A program made the translations under genes and the position numbers. DNA of 64,000 bases from an uncultured Pseudomonadales bacterium (GTDB taxonomy: Bacteria; Pseudomonadota; Gammaproteobacteria; Pseudomonadales; Azotimanducaceae). The stretch is from contig OY282455.1 in the NCBI GenBank assembly GCA_958296195.1, positions 4,247,736 through 4,311,735 of the forward strand, in the 5' to 3' direction. The notes beneath the pieces were generated by a model. The model did no database searches. It had not been told where the DNA came from and saw only the letters and a list, made by a program, of their open reading frames with translations. Position 1 is the stretch's first letter. Every line of letters begins with the position of its first letter. Shown piece by piece: positions 1 to 7,175 of this stretch.

Positions 1-1495
1 GCCCGAACGCGCCTGCCGCGGCACCGGCGGAGCGCGTCTGCTGACGAGGCTCACCGGGCAGGAACGCCGCTGCCGCGTCGCTCCACACCGGCTTGCCGCC
101 GGCTTGGACACTTAGGTGAATGGTTGGGCTCCAGCCGCCGGAACTGGCGATCAGGTCGCAGTCCAAACGGCGCGGCGGGCCGGCCAATTCGACGCCGGCG
201 ACCGGCCAATGCGCGGCGCCGTTTGGCTCTTGCGCCTCCTTGGCCGATTTTTTATCCGACGGGCCGCCGGCGGCGATGCGGAGCGGCGCGACGAGGGCAC
301 CGCGCACCCGCTTGCCGCCCACGGCTGCAATGACGCCGTGGCCGGCGATCACCTCGATGCCGGCCGCCCGCGCTTGCTGCGCCAGTGCGCCGTCAGGCTG
401 TGGCCGGGAGTCCACCACCGCGGTCACTTCGCGCCCAATCCGCCGCCAGTCCAACGCGGTGCGGTAGCCGTTGTCGTTGGTGGTGCAGAGCAGCAACCGC
501 TCCCCAGGCGCCACGGCGTAGCGGTTGACGTAGGCGGACAGGGCGGAGGCCAACATGACGCCCGGAACATCGTTGTTGGCGAATACGAGGGGCCGCTCCA
601 AGGCGCCGGTGGCCAGCACGGTCTGCTTGGCGCGGACCCGGTGCAGGCGTTGCCGCGGCGCCGCTGGGACAGTCGAAGCGGCACCTTGCGCCAGCGGTTG
701 GGCGACTAAGCCCAAATGGTCGGTGCGGCGCTCCAGAATGGTCACGAAGTTGTGGTCGTGATAGCCGAACGCCGTGCTGCGCAGCAGCAATTGCACTGCG
801 GGGAAAGTCCGCAATTCCGCCACAGTCTCGGCAACCCATTGCGCAGCGGCGGCGCCGTTCATTTCTACTGTGGAGGCCAACAGGCTGCCGCCGAATTCAG
901 GCTGCTCATCGGCAAGAATCACCCGTGCGCCAGCGCCGGCGGCCTGCAGGGCCGCCACTAGACCGGTCGGGCCGCCGCCCACCACCAGCACGTCGCAGTG
1001 CTGGTTGAACTTGTCGTAGAGGTCCGGGTCCGGGCCGGCCGGCGGCGCACCCAAGCCGGCGGCGCGGCGCAGCAGGCGCTCCCAGAACATCCACAAGCGT
1101 TTGGGACGCATGAAGGTCTTGTAGTAAAACCCGGCCGGCATCAGCCCGGCGCAGGCCCCGGCCAAGGTTTTCAGGCTTCGCTTGGCACCACTGTGCGCCG
1201 CCAAGCCCTCGTAAAGCTCCACCTGAGTGGCGCGCAGATTCGGGACGCTTGCGGCGCCCTCCCCCAAGGTGACGATGGCGTTCGGCTCCTCCGCGCCTTG
1301 GCCGATGAGGCCCCGGGGGCGGCCGTGCTTGAAACTGCGCCCGACTAGATCCACGCCATTGGCCAGCAGCGCGGAGGCCAAGGTGTCCCCGGCAAAGCCC
1401 TGCATGGCCCGGCCGTCGAAGCTGAAGTTCAACGGCTTCGACCGGTCAATGCGTCCACCGGCGGCTAGGCGGCGCGGCTGGCCGTTGGCCGGCAT
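1..1495 (-). CDS. soxA: Sarcosine oxidase alpha subunit (N-terminal half, runs off the left edge)
   Basis: SoxA is the large flavin/NAD-binding subunit of heterotetrameric sarcosine oxidase. This enzyme oxidatively demethylates sarcosine to glycine and passes the one-carbon unit to tetrahydrofolate in the cytoplasm. About 498 of an expected ~1000 residues are in the window. The N-terminus carries the 2Fe-2S-like fold segment with GDTLASALLANG (about residue 37). A dinucleotide-binding loop VVGGGPTGLVAALQAAG follows near residue 173, then an ADEQ segment typical of the family. The start ATG overlaps the soxD stop (TGATG), so translation is probably coupled. The C-terminal aminomethyltransferase-like half must lie beyond base 1. 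The frame is read from the reverse complement and stays open to the edge. Confidence 0.93.
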   Translation of the reverse strand, partial: MPANGQPRRLAAGGRIDRSKPLNFSFDGRAMQGFAGDTLASALLANGVDLVGRSFKHGRPRGLIGQGAEEPNAIVTLGEGAASVPNLRATQVELYEGLAAHSGAKRSLKTLAGACAGLMPAGFYYKTFMRPKRLWMFWERLLRRAAGLGAPPAGPDPDLYDKFNQHCDVLVVGGGPTGLVAALQAAGAGARVILADEQPEFGGSLLASTVEMNGAAAAQWVAETVAELRTFPAVQLLLRSTAFGYHDHNFVTILERRTDHLGLVAQPLAQGAASTVPAAPRQRLHRVRAKQTVLATGALERPLVFANNDVPGVMLASALSAYVNRYAVAPGERLLLCTTNDNGYRTALDWRRIGREVTAVVDSRPQPDGALAQQARAAGIEVIAGHGVIAAVGGKRVRGALVAPLRIAAGGPSDKKSAKEAQEPNGAAHWPVAGVELAGPPRRLDCDLIASSGGWSPTIHLSVQAGGKPVWSDAAAAFLPGEPRQQTRSAGAAAGAFG

Positions 1496-1764
1496 CAGGG
1501 CTCATCCCCCATTGGATAGACCTTGAGGACTGCGTAGCTCACCGTATCCCGAAGGACGTTGAAGTAGCGTCCGCAGCCAGCCGCGTGGCGCCACATTTCG
1601 CGGTGCGCCCCCCGCGAGTTGTGGCGGAAGTGGAGATAGTCGCCCCATTCCCGGTCGGTCAAAGCGGGCGGGTGAGGCGGGCGGCGAACATGAGCCTCAC
1701 CACCGTAAGCAAACTCCTCTTCGCTGCGCAGCTCGTGACAGTAGGGACAGCGGATTTGCAGCAT
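1495..1764 (-). CDS. soxD: Sarcosine oxidase delta subunit
   Basis: SoxD is the small zinc-binding subunit of heterotetrameric sarcosine oxidase. The 89 residues match the family: an N-terminal CPYC at residues 6-9, an E-F-Y-G-G-E-A segment, a Y-L-H-F-R-x-N stretch, then WRHAAGCGRYF, which supplies further zinc ligands. It is slightly shorter than usual (~95-105). The ATG lacks a strong Shine-Dalgarno sequence. In other bacteria soxD follows soxB directly. Here soxB is about 9.8 kb upstream, so soxDA must rely on readthrough or on a promoter in 1765-1954. That stretch is AT-richer than its surroundings and contains no recognised gene. Confidence 0.93.
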   Translation of the reverse strand: MLQIRCPYCHELRSEEEFAYGGEAHVRRPPHPPALTDREWGDYLHFRHNSRGAHREMWRHAAGCGRYFNVLRDTVSYAVLKVYPMGDEP

Positions 1765-1954
1765 GGAACTTGAAGAACCAAGAAAACTTGCGTACGGTGC
1801 GGTCTATGCAACCAGCCGCCAAAGTTCATGAAACCAGAGGCATCCAGAGGCATTATAAGGGCACTGGTCGGCAAACTCGATTGCACGGATAATATATCTA
1901 GATGTATATTTTCTGACCATGAAGCCTAGCGCTTTCCTCGATCGTTGACCTCCT

Positions 1955-2824
1955 GTGACAAGCTCGATTTGGCTGCGCCCTGAGTTACGAGATGCGCTGC
2001 TGGGCACAGGAGGTCTCCGCGCTCAGGCCGCGGCAGCCTTGCAGCGACGCGCACTTGACGCCGACGCATTGTGGCAGATCGGAGACATGGAGCGGGGGGA
2101 CGGCCATTTTACGGCCGCACATCAGGCATATCGGCGCTTGTGTACGCTCCGCCCCGGCGACCCTTGGGCCTCTTGGCTATGCGCGATCACCGGCAGCCAT
2201 CGTTTGCCGGCGCCGCCACCGGGCGTTCGGGCGGCGCCGTTCGTGCAGATCCCGAACTTCCTGACCTCCGCAGAGGGAGAACGCTTGTTGTCCTGGGCGC
2301 AGAACGAGCGCGGACGCTTCGCACCGGGGAAGGTGGGGCCAAGTGGAAAGCGCCGAGTTGACATCTCCGAACGCCGCGGATTGGCGGCGTCTTCCAAAGC
2401 CTGCAAAGACATTGGCGCATGGCTCGTCCCGAAGGTGCGCGCCGTGCTGCCAACCGTCTCGGCGCGGCTGCGGCTGCAGGGTTTCGATAACTGCCGGATC
2501 GTCCCTGTGGCGGTGGCGTATCTCAACGGGGGCTACGGCCGCCCGCATTGCGACCCGCCACCCCTTCTCGGCAACTGCTATTTTCACGCGCAGCCGCGCC
2601 GCTTCTCCGGTGGCGACTTGTTGCTCTACGATACGGAAGTCGAGACGGGGGACTTCAAAGCCTGCGCGTTCTCGCGGATCGAGCCGGCCGCCAACAGCAT
2701 CGTCTTCCATCCCGGCGCCTATATGCATGAGATCACTCGCGTGGTCTGCGGGACGGACCGCTTCACGGACGCAAGGTTCGCCGTGACTTGCACAATCTGG
2801 CCGAATGGCGGCGCAGGAACGTAG
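1955..2824 (+). CDS. 2-oxoglutarate/Fe(II)-dependent oxygenase, prolyl-4-hydroxylase-like
   Basis: Predicted cytoplasmic dioxygenase that would hydroxylate a peptide or protein side chain. The C-terminal half has the double-stranded beta-helix signature: H198-x-D200 (PHCDPPP), a GGDLLLYD strand, the distal iron ligand H258 in FHPGAYMHEI, and R274 as the probable 2-oxoglutarate anchor. Residues 1-75 look like a short TPR-type helical region (ALWQIGDMERGDGHFTAAHQ). The start is GTG and no clear ribosome binding site is visible. It is on the opposite strand to the lasso genes but is enclosed with them between soxB and soxD, so a role as a hydroxylase of the lasso peptide is attractive but inferred. 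It could instead act on another protein. Confidence 0.8.
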   Translation: MTSSIWLRPELRDALLGTGGLRAQAAAALQRRALDADALWQIGDMERGDGHFTAAHQAYRRLCTLRPGDPWASWLCAITGSHRLPAPPPGVRAAPFVQIPNFLTSAEGERLLSWAQNERGRFAPGKVGPSGKRRVDISERRGLAASSKACKDIGAWLVPKVRAVLPTVSARLRLQGFDNCRIVPVAVAYLNGGYGRPHCDPPPLLGNCYFHAQPRRFSGGDLLLYDTEVETGDFKACAFSRIEPAANSIVFHPGAYMHEITRVVCGTDRFTDARFAVTCTIWPNGGAGT

Positions 2825-2925
2825 TTGTGTGACCTGTTGAACATCCGCCATGCCGAGCGGCCCGGCCTCGCCGCTGGTGGCCCTGCTGCCGAACGCCGCG
2901 AGGCGGCTCGGGCGGGTCATCCCGT

Positions 2926-3804
2926 TCACGCTCCCGCGGCGCCTTCCCCGGCCAGGAACGCCTCGGCGTCTCGCAGATAGCCGAACCGCTCCATGACCGG
3001 CCCGTGCGCGTCCACCAGCGCCCGCACCTGCCGCGGGCGGAGCGCGGTCCGCCAAGACCCCGCCACGCCGGCCCGGAAGAAGGACGGCGACGGCGGCTGC
3101 TTCTCCTCGAACCCGATTTCCTCCTCCTGGGCGCGCAAACGGGGGAAGGCGGCGTGGTCGATGGCCCGCGCGAGGCGCGCGCCATCCCAATCGAGGCCGG
3201 CGAAGCGGACGATCGCGCCGAACGCGGCCCGCGGGTTCGCCAGCAGGTCCTCGTACCGCGTGACATGCACCGGCAGTTCCCCTTGATCCAACCAACTCGA
3301 CACATGCCCGCTCCACGTCAGCAGCGGGATCGGCAAAAAGGTGGATAGGCTGGGCCGGGCGCCCCCTAATGTGGCAGTGGAGTGGTTCATGAACGTCACG
3401 GTGTCGTCAATGGTCTGGTGCATTTGGTGCGCGTAGGAAACCACCACGTCAAGGGGATTGCGGACCAAGTAGATCACGCCGGCCGTCGCCGCCTTCGGAA
3501 ACAGGGCCGCGCCGCTTGGCGTGTGGACGCATGCCTCGTGGACTTTGACGAAGGCCGGCGGCGGCATGGCCTCGGCAAGGGCCTCGTGCAGCAGCGGGCG
3601 GTGGCGCATGATTTCCTCCGGCGTCATGTCCGACGAAGGCAGCCCGAGAAACTCGTCGAACGTAAAGCGGACGCTGGCGGCGCACCAGCCGATCAGGGCG
3701 TTGATCGAAGCCGGCTCGCCGGCCTCGTGCAAGTAGTTGGTCAGCACCGCCCGCAGCCAAGTGTTGCCGGACTTGGGGTAGGAGGCGAGCCAGAAAATCG
3801 ACAC
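2926..3804 (-). CDS. PAPS-dependent sulfotransferase (ST1), last gene of the lasso operon
   Basis: Cytosolic-type sulfotransferase of the Sulfotransfer_1 family, which transfers sulfate from PAPS to a hydroxyl group. Visible motifs are the 5'-phosphosulfate loop ASYPKSGNTW near the N-terminus, the K-V-H catalytic segment (FVKVHEACVH), the 3'-phosphate motif VRNPLDVVVSYAHQM, and the C-terminal FFRAGVAGSWR, equivalent to GxxGxWK. The GTG at 3804 is chosen because AAGGGAG lies 6 nt upstream; longer in-frame extensions are not conserved-looking. The gene lies 16 nt behind the kinase gene, so they form one transcript. The context suggests O-sulfation of the lasso peptide. Substrate is inference. 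Confidence 0.88.
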   Translation of the reverse strand: MSIFWLASYPKSGNTWLRAVLTNYLHEAGEPASINALIGWCAASVRFTFDEFLGLPSSDMTPEEIMRHRPLLHEALAEAMPPPAFVKVHEACVHTPSGAALFPKAATAGVIYLVRNPLDVVVSYAHQMHQTIDDTVTFMNHSTATLGGARPSLSTFLPIPLLTWSGHVSSWLDQGELPVHVTRYEDLLANPRAAFGAIVRFAGLDWDGARLARAIDHAAFPRLRAQEEEIGFEEKQPPSPSFFRAGVAGSWRTALRPRQVRALVDAHGPVMERFGYLRDAEAFLAGEGAAGA

Positions 3805-3820
3805 GGATGCTCCCTTGCCG

Positions 3821-4783
3821 TCACCCGGAAGCGCCGGCCGCAGGCGAGCCCGTCTTGGCCTCGCATTCGCGCTGGTCGCGCTCCCGCAAAGATCGCTCGA
3901 TCTCGTCCGCCAGCGCATTGATCCGAAACGGGTGGGCGGGCCGCTCCACTCGGGCGATCGGCACCTGCCCCGCCATGGCCGCGACGGCGCGAAAATGCAC
4001 CGGGCGCTGGCCGAGCGCGTGCAGGCATCGCTTGCGGTAGGTGTGTTGCAACAGACACTGGAAGGCCGTGTGGAGTGTGCATGTCTCGATCTCGATGCCG
4101 CTCCGGTTGTGGGGCCTCAGCATGTAGGCGGCACGCACGGCCAAGGGGGTGATGCAGAACCGCTCCATCGGCAGCAGGTATTTCTCGATGCTTTCCCGCA
4201 CTTTGCCCCGCGTCCGAGGCCACCAACCCAATTCGTCCAGGGCGTCTGTCCACAGGCGCACGGTGGGAAACGCGGGCAACGCCGTCGGACGTCCGCCGGG
4301 GTCCAGGAGGACGCCGGTGACGTCGTCGGCGAGCATGGCGTACCCCCGTTTCAGCATTGCCGAGAGCAGCGAAGACTTGCCGGCGCCGGAGGAGCCGAGA
4401 AACAACACGGCGCCGGCCCGAGTCTCGATGGCGCTGGCGTGCAAGGTGACGACGCCCCGCTGCTGCAACAGCGCGGCAAACACCGAGCCGGTGAGAAACA
4501 CGCCCACGTTGTGATCGCTGCCGTGCGGCTCAACCAGGATGTTGCGGCCTTCCGTGACCAGATACCGCGCCACCCCGTCCACGTTGATCAGGAACGCACC
4601 GGGCGTGCCTTCCCACAGCCTGGTTTTGATGACGGGCGCGGGCAGGGCCGCGGGCACCGCGCCGACGCGAATGGCGACGTCCGGCTCTTGGTCCGGGGCG
4701 CTGGGAGAGGGGGCAAAGGGCAAGGCGATGGGAGAGTGCATCCGCAGCCCGTAGGCCATGTAGTGGTGGAGCGCGCGGCTCAC
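3821..4783 (-). CDS. HPr-kinase-like peptide kinase of the lasso cluster
   Basis: 320-residue protein with the C-terminal HPr kinase/phosphorylase fold. It shows LHASAIE at 114-120, a Walker A/P-loop GSSGAGKSS at 130-138 and the LADDVTG element at 152-158. It lacks the N-terminal domain of true HprK, and no HPr or PTS gene is nearby. Proteins of this kind in lasso clusters (the paeninodin kinase is the known example) phosphorylate a Ser at the C-terminus of the precursor. The precursor at 6883-7071 ends in Phe-Ser-Leu, so Ser16 of its core is the obvious candidate. The GTG start overlaps the stop of a small upstream frame (GTGA), which suggests translational coupling. Confidence 0.87.
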   Translation of the reverse strand: MSRALHHYMAYGLRMHSPIALPFAPSPSAPDQEPDVAIRVGAVPAALPAPVIKTRLWEGTPGAFLINVDGVARYLVTEGRNILVEPHGSDHNVGVFLTGSVFAALLQQRGVVTLHASAIETRAGAVLFLGSSGAGKSSLLSAMLKRGYAMLADDVTGVLLDPGGRPTALPAFPTVRLWTDALDELGWWPRTRGKVRESIEKYLLPMERFCITPLAVRAAYMLRPHNRSGIEIETCTLHTAFQCLLQHTYRKRCLHALGQRPVHFRAVAAMAGQVPIARVERPAHPFRINALADEIERSLRERDQRECEAKTGSPAAGASG

Positions 4784-4917
4784 GCGAGAGTCGCTCCCGC
4801 GCCCTCGAACACCTTAAAGATGAAGTGGACGCGGTCCTGATCGCCGCCGTTGAACGCGCGTTGCCATTTTCTAGCCGTGTAGCCGTGTGGAAGAGGTTGG
4901 GCCACTTTTGCCTTCAA
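4780..4917 (-). CDS. Small unexplained ORF overlapping the second precursor-like gene
   Basis: A 45-codon frame that opens after a stop and could start at TTG 4917 (or GTG a few codons later). It ends in a TGA that overlaps the kinase start codon (GTGA), an arrangement usually seen with a translated upstream gene. The C-terminal part reads RAFNGGDQDRVHFIFKVFEG, which looks protein-like but matches no family I recognise. It overlaps the 3' part of the 4871-5026 frame in another phase. It may be a true small protein, a decayed gene end, or the product of a frameshift in the precursor-like gene. Confidence 0.3.
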   Translation of the reverse strand: MKAKVAQPLPHGYTARKWQRAFNGGDQDRVHFIFKVFEGAGATLA

Positions 4918-5026
4918 TGAAATGTCCTATTGCTCTGATGGTCGGTTTGGTCAAGGGCTTCGGCGTCGGCGGGTCGGTCAGGTCTTCTGAACCAGCACAG
5001 GCCGTCGTTCCCGCTTGTGCCCGCAC
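4871..5026 (-). CDS. Second precursor-like peptide of the lasso cluster (divergent)
   Basis: 51-residue peptide starting at GTG 5026, chosen because it gives a leader of normal length; the ribosome binding site is weak. It shares the leader recognition segment of the main precursor: KPLTKPTIRAI here against KPWTKPIVRII there. That is the element a PqqD-like protein binds. The rest is GHFIEGKSGPTSSTRLHG. No Asp or Glu falls 7-9 residues after a plausible Gly1, so a normal lasso ring cannot be drawn. The C-terminal stretch is rich in Ser/Thr, which would suit kinase, sulfotransferase or glycosyltransferase substrates. It lies between ST2 and the kinase in the operon. It may be a non-lasso substrate or a decayed paralogue. 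Confidence 0.5.
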   Translation of the reverse strand: MRAQAGTTACAGSEDLTDPPTPKPLTKPTIRAIGHFIEGKSGPTSSTRLHG

Positions 5027-5075
5027 CTTGAACTCTGGGCGTGGCGTCAGCTTGGAGTCCGTTGACAAGGACGGG

Positions 5076-5921
5076 TCACATGAGGGCGTAGCCAAAATAG
5101 TCAAGGAGGTCCCGATGCGCCCGGAACACGCGATTGAACGCCGCAATATCCTGGGCGTCAAGGCGCGCGATCTGCCGGGCGTTCATATCGGTCAGCATGT
5201 CTTCGTAGTCCTTCACCCGGAGGCGTTGCCGCAGGTTCAGATCGTCGAGCTCGGGAACCAGCGCCCGAATCTCCTGCGCGACTCGCTCAGGCTGGGCGCA
5301 CATTGTCTCGTAGGTGAAGAAGACCCCGCGGCTCCGGTGTGCCTCGATGTTGCGGCGCTGCCAAGTCAGGCAGGTGACGACGTGGGTCGCCGCGGTCTCG
5401 GGCAAACTCCTGCCCTGCGCCGCGAACTGGCTCCAGTGCCGGACGAGTCTGGTGCGGTAGCGTCGGCAGATCCCTTCGCAGACCGCGTAGGGATTGCGCA
5501 CCATGAACAGGAACCGAGCGTTGCCGAAGTGTTGCGCCAACTGGTCCACGCAGAGGACATGCGGCGGCGATTTGGTGACGAACACCGAGGCGTGGGGGCT
5601 TCTGGCGCGGGCCTGGAAGTACCAGGTCTTGCGGGTGCGCGGCCAGTTGTAGCGGCCCGGGTCCGCGAAGGCGGCCACCCAACTCGGTTCGGCGGCCCAG
5701 ATCAGACGGGGGCTCGGGCAGCCGGGCTCCACCGGCTCCCTAGGGCGCGGCCCGGCGAAGCCGCGCATCCCATGACCTTCCCGGGGCAGACTCCAGGTCG
5801 CTCGGCAGGTCGCCAGCGCCTTGCTCAGGAAGGACGAGCCGCTGTTGTTCTGACAGATGACGAACAGATGCATGGTGATCACCCGCTCCATGTCGCGCCC
5901 GGCGCCGTACATGCGGGTCAT
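5076..5921 (-). CDS. Sulfotransferase-like protein (ST2) of the lasso cluster
   Basis: 281-residue protein of the broad P-loop sulfotransferase superfamily, clearly different from ST1. The N-terminal phosphosulfate loop is FVICQNNSGSSFLSKAL (about residues 20-36). The 3'-phosphate region is FLFMVRNPYAVCEGICRR, and a TSW-like WQRRNIEAH segment follows. The start ATG at 5921 overlaps the glycosyltransferase stop (ATGA), so the two are translationally coupled. As part of the lasso operon it probably modifies the same peptide or a sugar placed on it by the GT8 enzyme. Acceptor specificity cannot be read from the sequence. Confidence 0.82.
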   Translation of the reverse strand: MTRMYGAGRDMERVITMHLFVICQNNSGSSFLSKALATCRATWSLPREGHGMRGFAGPRPREPVEPGCPSPRLIWAAEPSWVAAFADPGRYNWPRTRKTWYFQARARSPHASVFVTKSPPHVLCVDQLAQHFGNARFLFMVRNPYAVCEGICRRYRTRLVRHWSQFAAQGRSLPETAATHVVTCLTWQRRNIEAHRSRGVFFTYETMCAQPERVAQEIRALVPELDDLNLRQRLRVKDYEDMLTDMNARQIARLDAQDIAAFNRVFRAHRDLLDYFGYALM

Positions 5922-6862
5922 CCGGCGTCCCTTTCGTCCTGCGGCTTGAGCCTGCGGCGCAGGTACACGCTCGCCAGGATGTCCACGTAGGTGTCGTACC
6001 AGAGCTTGAACATCGGCATCGGTGGGCGATCCGGACTGCCTCGTGTCCAGTGGAGCATGGCGTCCGGCATCCACGGTTTTACGGCTTCGCTGAAGTGCAG
6101 CACCTTGGCGCTGCCGGCGTCCACCCCGTCCTTCGCCCGGATGGCCGCTGCCCAGGGCAGCAGGAAGTTGTAGGTCCATCCGACCAGCGTCTGTCGCCCG
6201 GCGAAATACCGGTTCAGGATGAGTTGATCCGTGTGCGTGATGGGGGCGTCGTCCCAGGTCTCCGGGGACACCAAGGCCACGAGGTCCGCATGGCAGCGCT
6301 CGCCGGTGAACCGCTCGTCGATCAGCAGGAAACCGGCGTTGAAGGTCCGCTCGAAGACGCCCGCGGGGCCTGCCGGCGCCTCGGGCGGCAGGGGCGCGAA
6401 ACTGGCGGCGTCCCGGCGCTTGTCGCGCAGGGCCACGGCGTCGCCGCAGCACAGCAGCGGCTCGTCGCGGTCGAACAGGTCGTCGACGGGCGCTTGGACC
6501 AGCACGTCGCTGTCGTAGAACAGCACCTTGCGGTAGCCTCGCAGCCGGAAGGCTTCGAGCGAGTAGAGCAGGGCGGGTTGTGCGAAGTCCGGGCGCGCGG
6601 CGCACAAGCCGGCCAGCCGGGTGCGCAGCCCGGGCGAGACCGGCTCGAACCGCACGCCATCGATCGCTGCGGTGAGCCGCATGCGGTTCTCCGCGGACAG
6701 ATTGTCGTGGATGACTTTGATGTCGCCATCGAAGCGCGGATGGTGTTTAAGGAAGGACCGGAGGGTGACCAGCGTGCCCGGCACGAAGCGGTCCGTGGTC
6801 GCGGTGGCCAAGCAGATTTTCGAGGACCCGGCAGGAACCCTGGGCAGTGGCACGACAGGCAT
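5918..6862 (-). CDS. GT8-type glycosyltransferase of the lasso cluster
   Basis: 314-residue nucleotide-sugar transferase of the GT8 (GT-A fold) type. It has an N-terminal ICLATATTDRFVPGTLVTLRS strand, the metal-binding D117-x-D119 in LFYDSDVLV, the acceptor-side FNAGFLLID motif, THTDQLILN, and a late LHFSEAVKPW equivalent to the family HxxGxxKPW. The ATG lies only about 20 nt behind the precursor stop, so it is the first tailoring gene after the precursor. Lasso clusters with a GT8 gene are not a standard architecture known to me. Candidate acceptors in the core are Ser, Thr or Tyr side chains. The sugar is unknown. Confidence 0.85.
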   Translation of the reverse strand: MPVVPLPRVPAGSSKICLATATTDRFVPGTLVTLRSFLKHHPRFDGDIKVIHDNLSAENRMRLTAAIDGVRFEPVSPGLRTRLAGLCAARPDFAQPALLYSLEAFRLRGYRKVLFYDSDVLVQAPVDDLFDRDEPLLCCGDAVALRDKRRDAASFAPLPPEAPAGPAGVFERTFNAGFLLIDERFTGERCHADLVALVSPETWDDAPITHTDQLILNRYFAGRQTLVGWTYNFLLPWAAAIRAKDGVDAGSAKVLHFSEAVKPWMPDAMLHWTRGSPDRPPMPMFKLWYDTYVDILASVYLRRRLKPQDERDAG

Positions 6863-6882
6863 TTCTGCAGAAGACTCGCCTG

Positions 6883-7071
6883 CTACAAACTGAAGAAGTA
6901 CCCCGAGTTTTCAGTCGTACCCGATTTGGGTCCGCCTTTCGTCAGCAGCGCACCGTCCTTAGCAATAATCCTCACGATCGGCTTGGTCCAAGGTTTCTTC
7001 GGTGCGCCAGCCGCCGTTTCTGCTTCTGCTTGGGGGGGGGGGAGGGGGGGGGGGGTAATTTCATCAGCCAT
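6883..7071 (-). CDS. Lasso peptide precursor
   Basis: 62-residue RiPP precursor. The leader is acidic and Pro-rich and carries KPWTKPIVRIIAKDG, the Y/WxxP recognition element bound by PqqD-like RRE proteins. It ends ALLTK with the conserved Thr at the penultimate position. The predicted core is GGPKSGTTENSGYFFSL. Gly1 and Glu9 are correctly placed for a nine-residue macrolactam ring, leaving an eight-residue tail with bulky Tyr13-Phe14-Phe15 as possible steric plugs and Ser16 next to the end. An AGGAG ribosome binding site lies 9 nt before the ATG. Codons 6-13 are encoded by C12 and C11 tracts. A short gene with leader, core and neighbouring B1 and C genes makes the call strong; ring chemistry is inferred from family rules. 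Confidence 0.85.
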   Translation of the reverse strand: MADEITPPPLPPPQAEAETAAGAPKKPWTKPIVRIIAKDGALLTKGGPKSGTTENSGYFFSL

Positions 7072-7130
7072 AGTTTGTTCTCCTAGCCGTTGGATTGGTG
7101 AATCCTAACATTGCTGCTTGGAAGAGGGAG

Positions 7131-7159
7131 AATATAGACCGTCGCGTCTGCTGTGTACA
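7131..7159 (-). promoter_or_regulatory. Predicted sigma-70 promoter of the lasso precursor operon
   Basis: On the minus strand TGTACA (7154-7159, four of six matches to TTGACA) is followed after exactly 17 bp by TATATT (7131-7136, five of six matches to TATAAT). It is about 60 bp upstream of the precursor ATG. The IS target duplication begins at 7160, the very next base after the -35 box, so the element has replaced everything upstream of the core promoter. Confidence 0.5.
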
Positions 7160-7175
7160 GGTCCGCGTCGCGTCC
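7160..7175. repeat. Left 16-bp target site duplication of the IS element
   Basis: GGTCCGCGTCGCGTCC here is repeated exactly at 8688-8703 on the other side of the element, immediately outside the TGTCA...TGACA termini. A perfect duplication points to a fairly recent insertion. Confidence 0.9.

Noticed and set aside
116-1348. Several plus-strand open frames opposite soxA
   Set aside because: They are high-GC shadow frames with no ribosome binding site or family similarity; soxA on the minus strand has clear motifs.
2825-2925. A small gene or terminator between the oxygenase and ST1
   Set aside because: No stable hairpin with a T-run and no frame with a ribosome binding site was seen.
3821-4783. 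True HPr kinase of carbon regulation
   Set aside because: No N-terminal HprK domain, no HPr or PTS genes, and it is embedded in the lasso operon.
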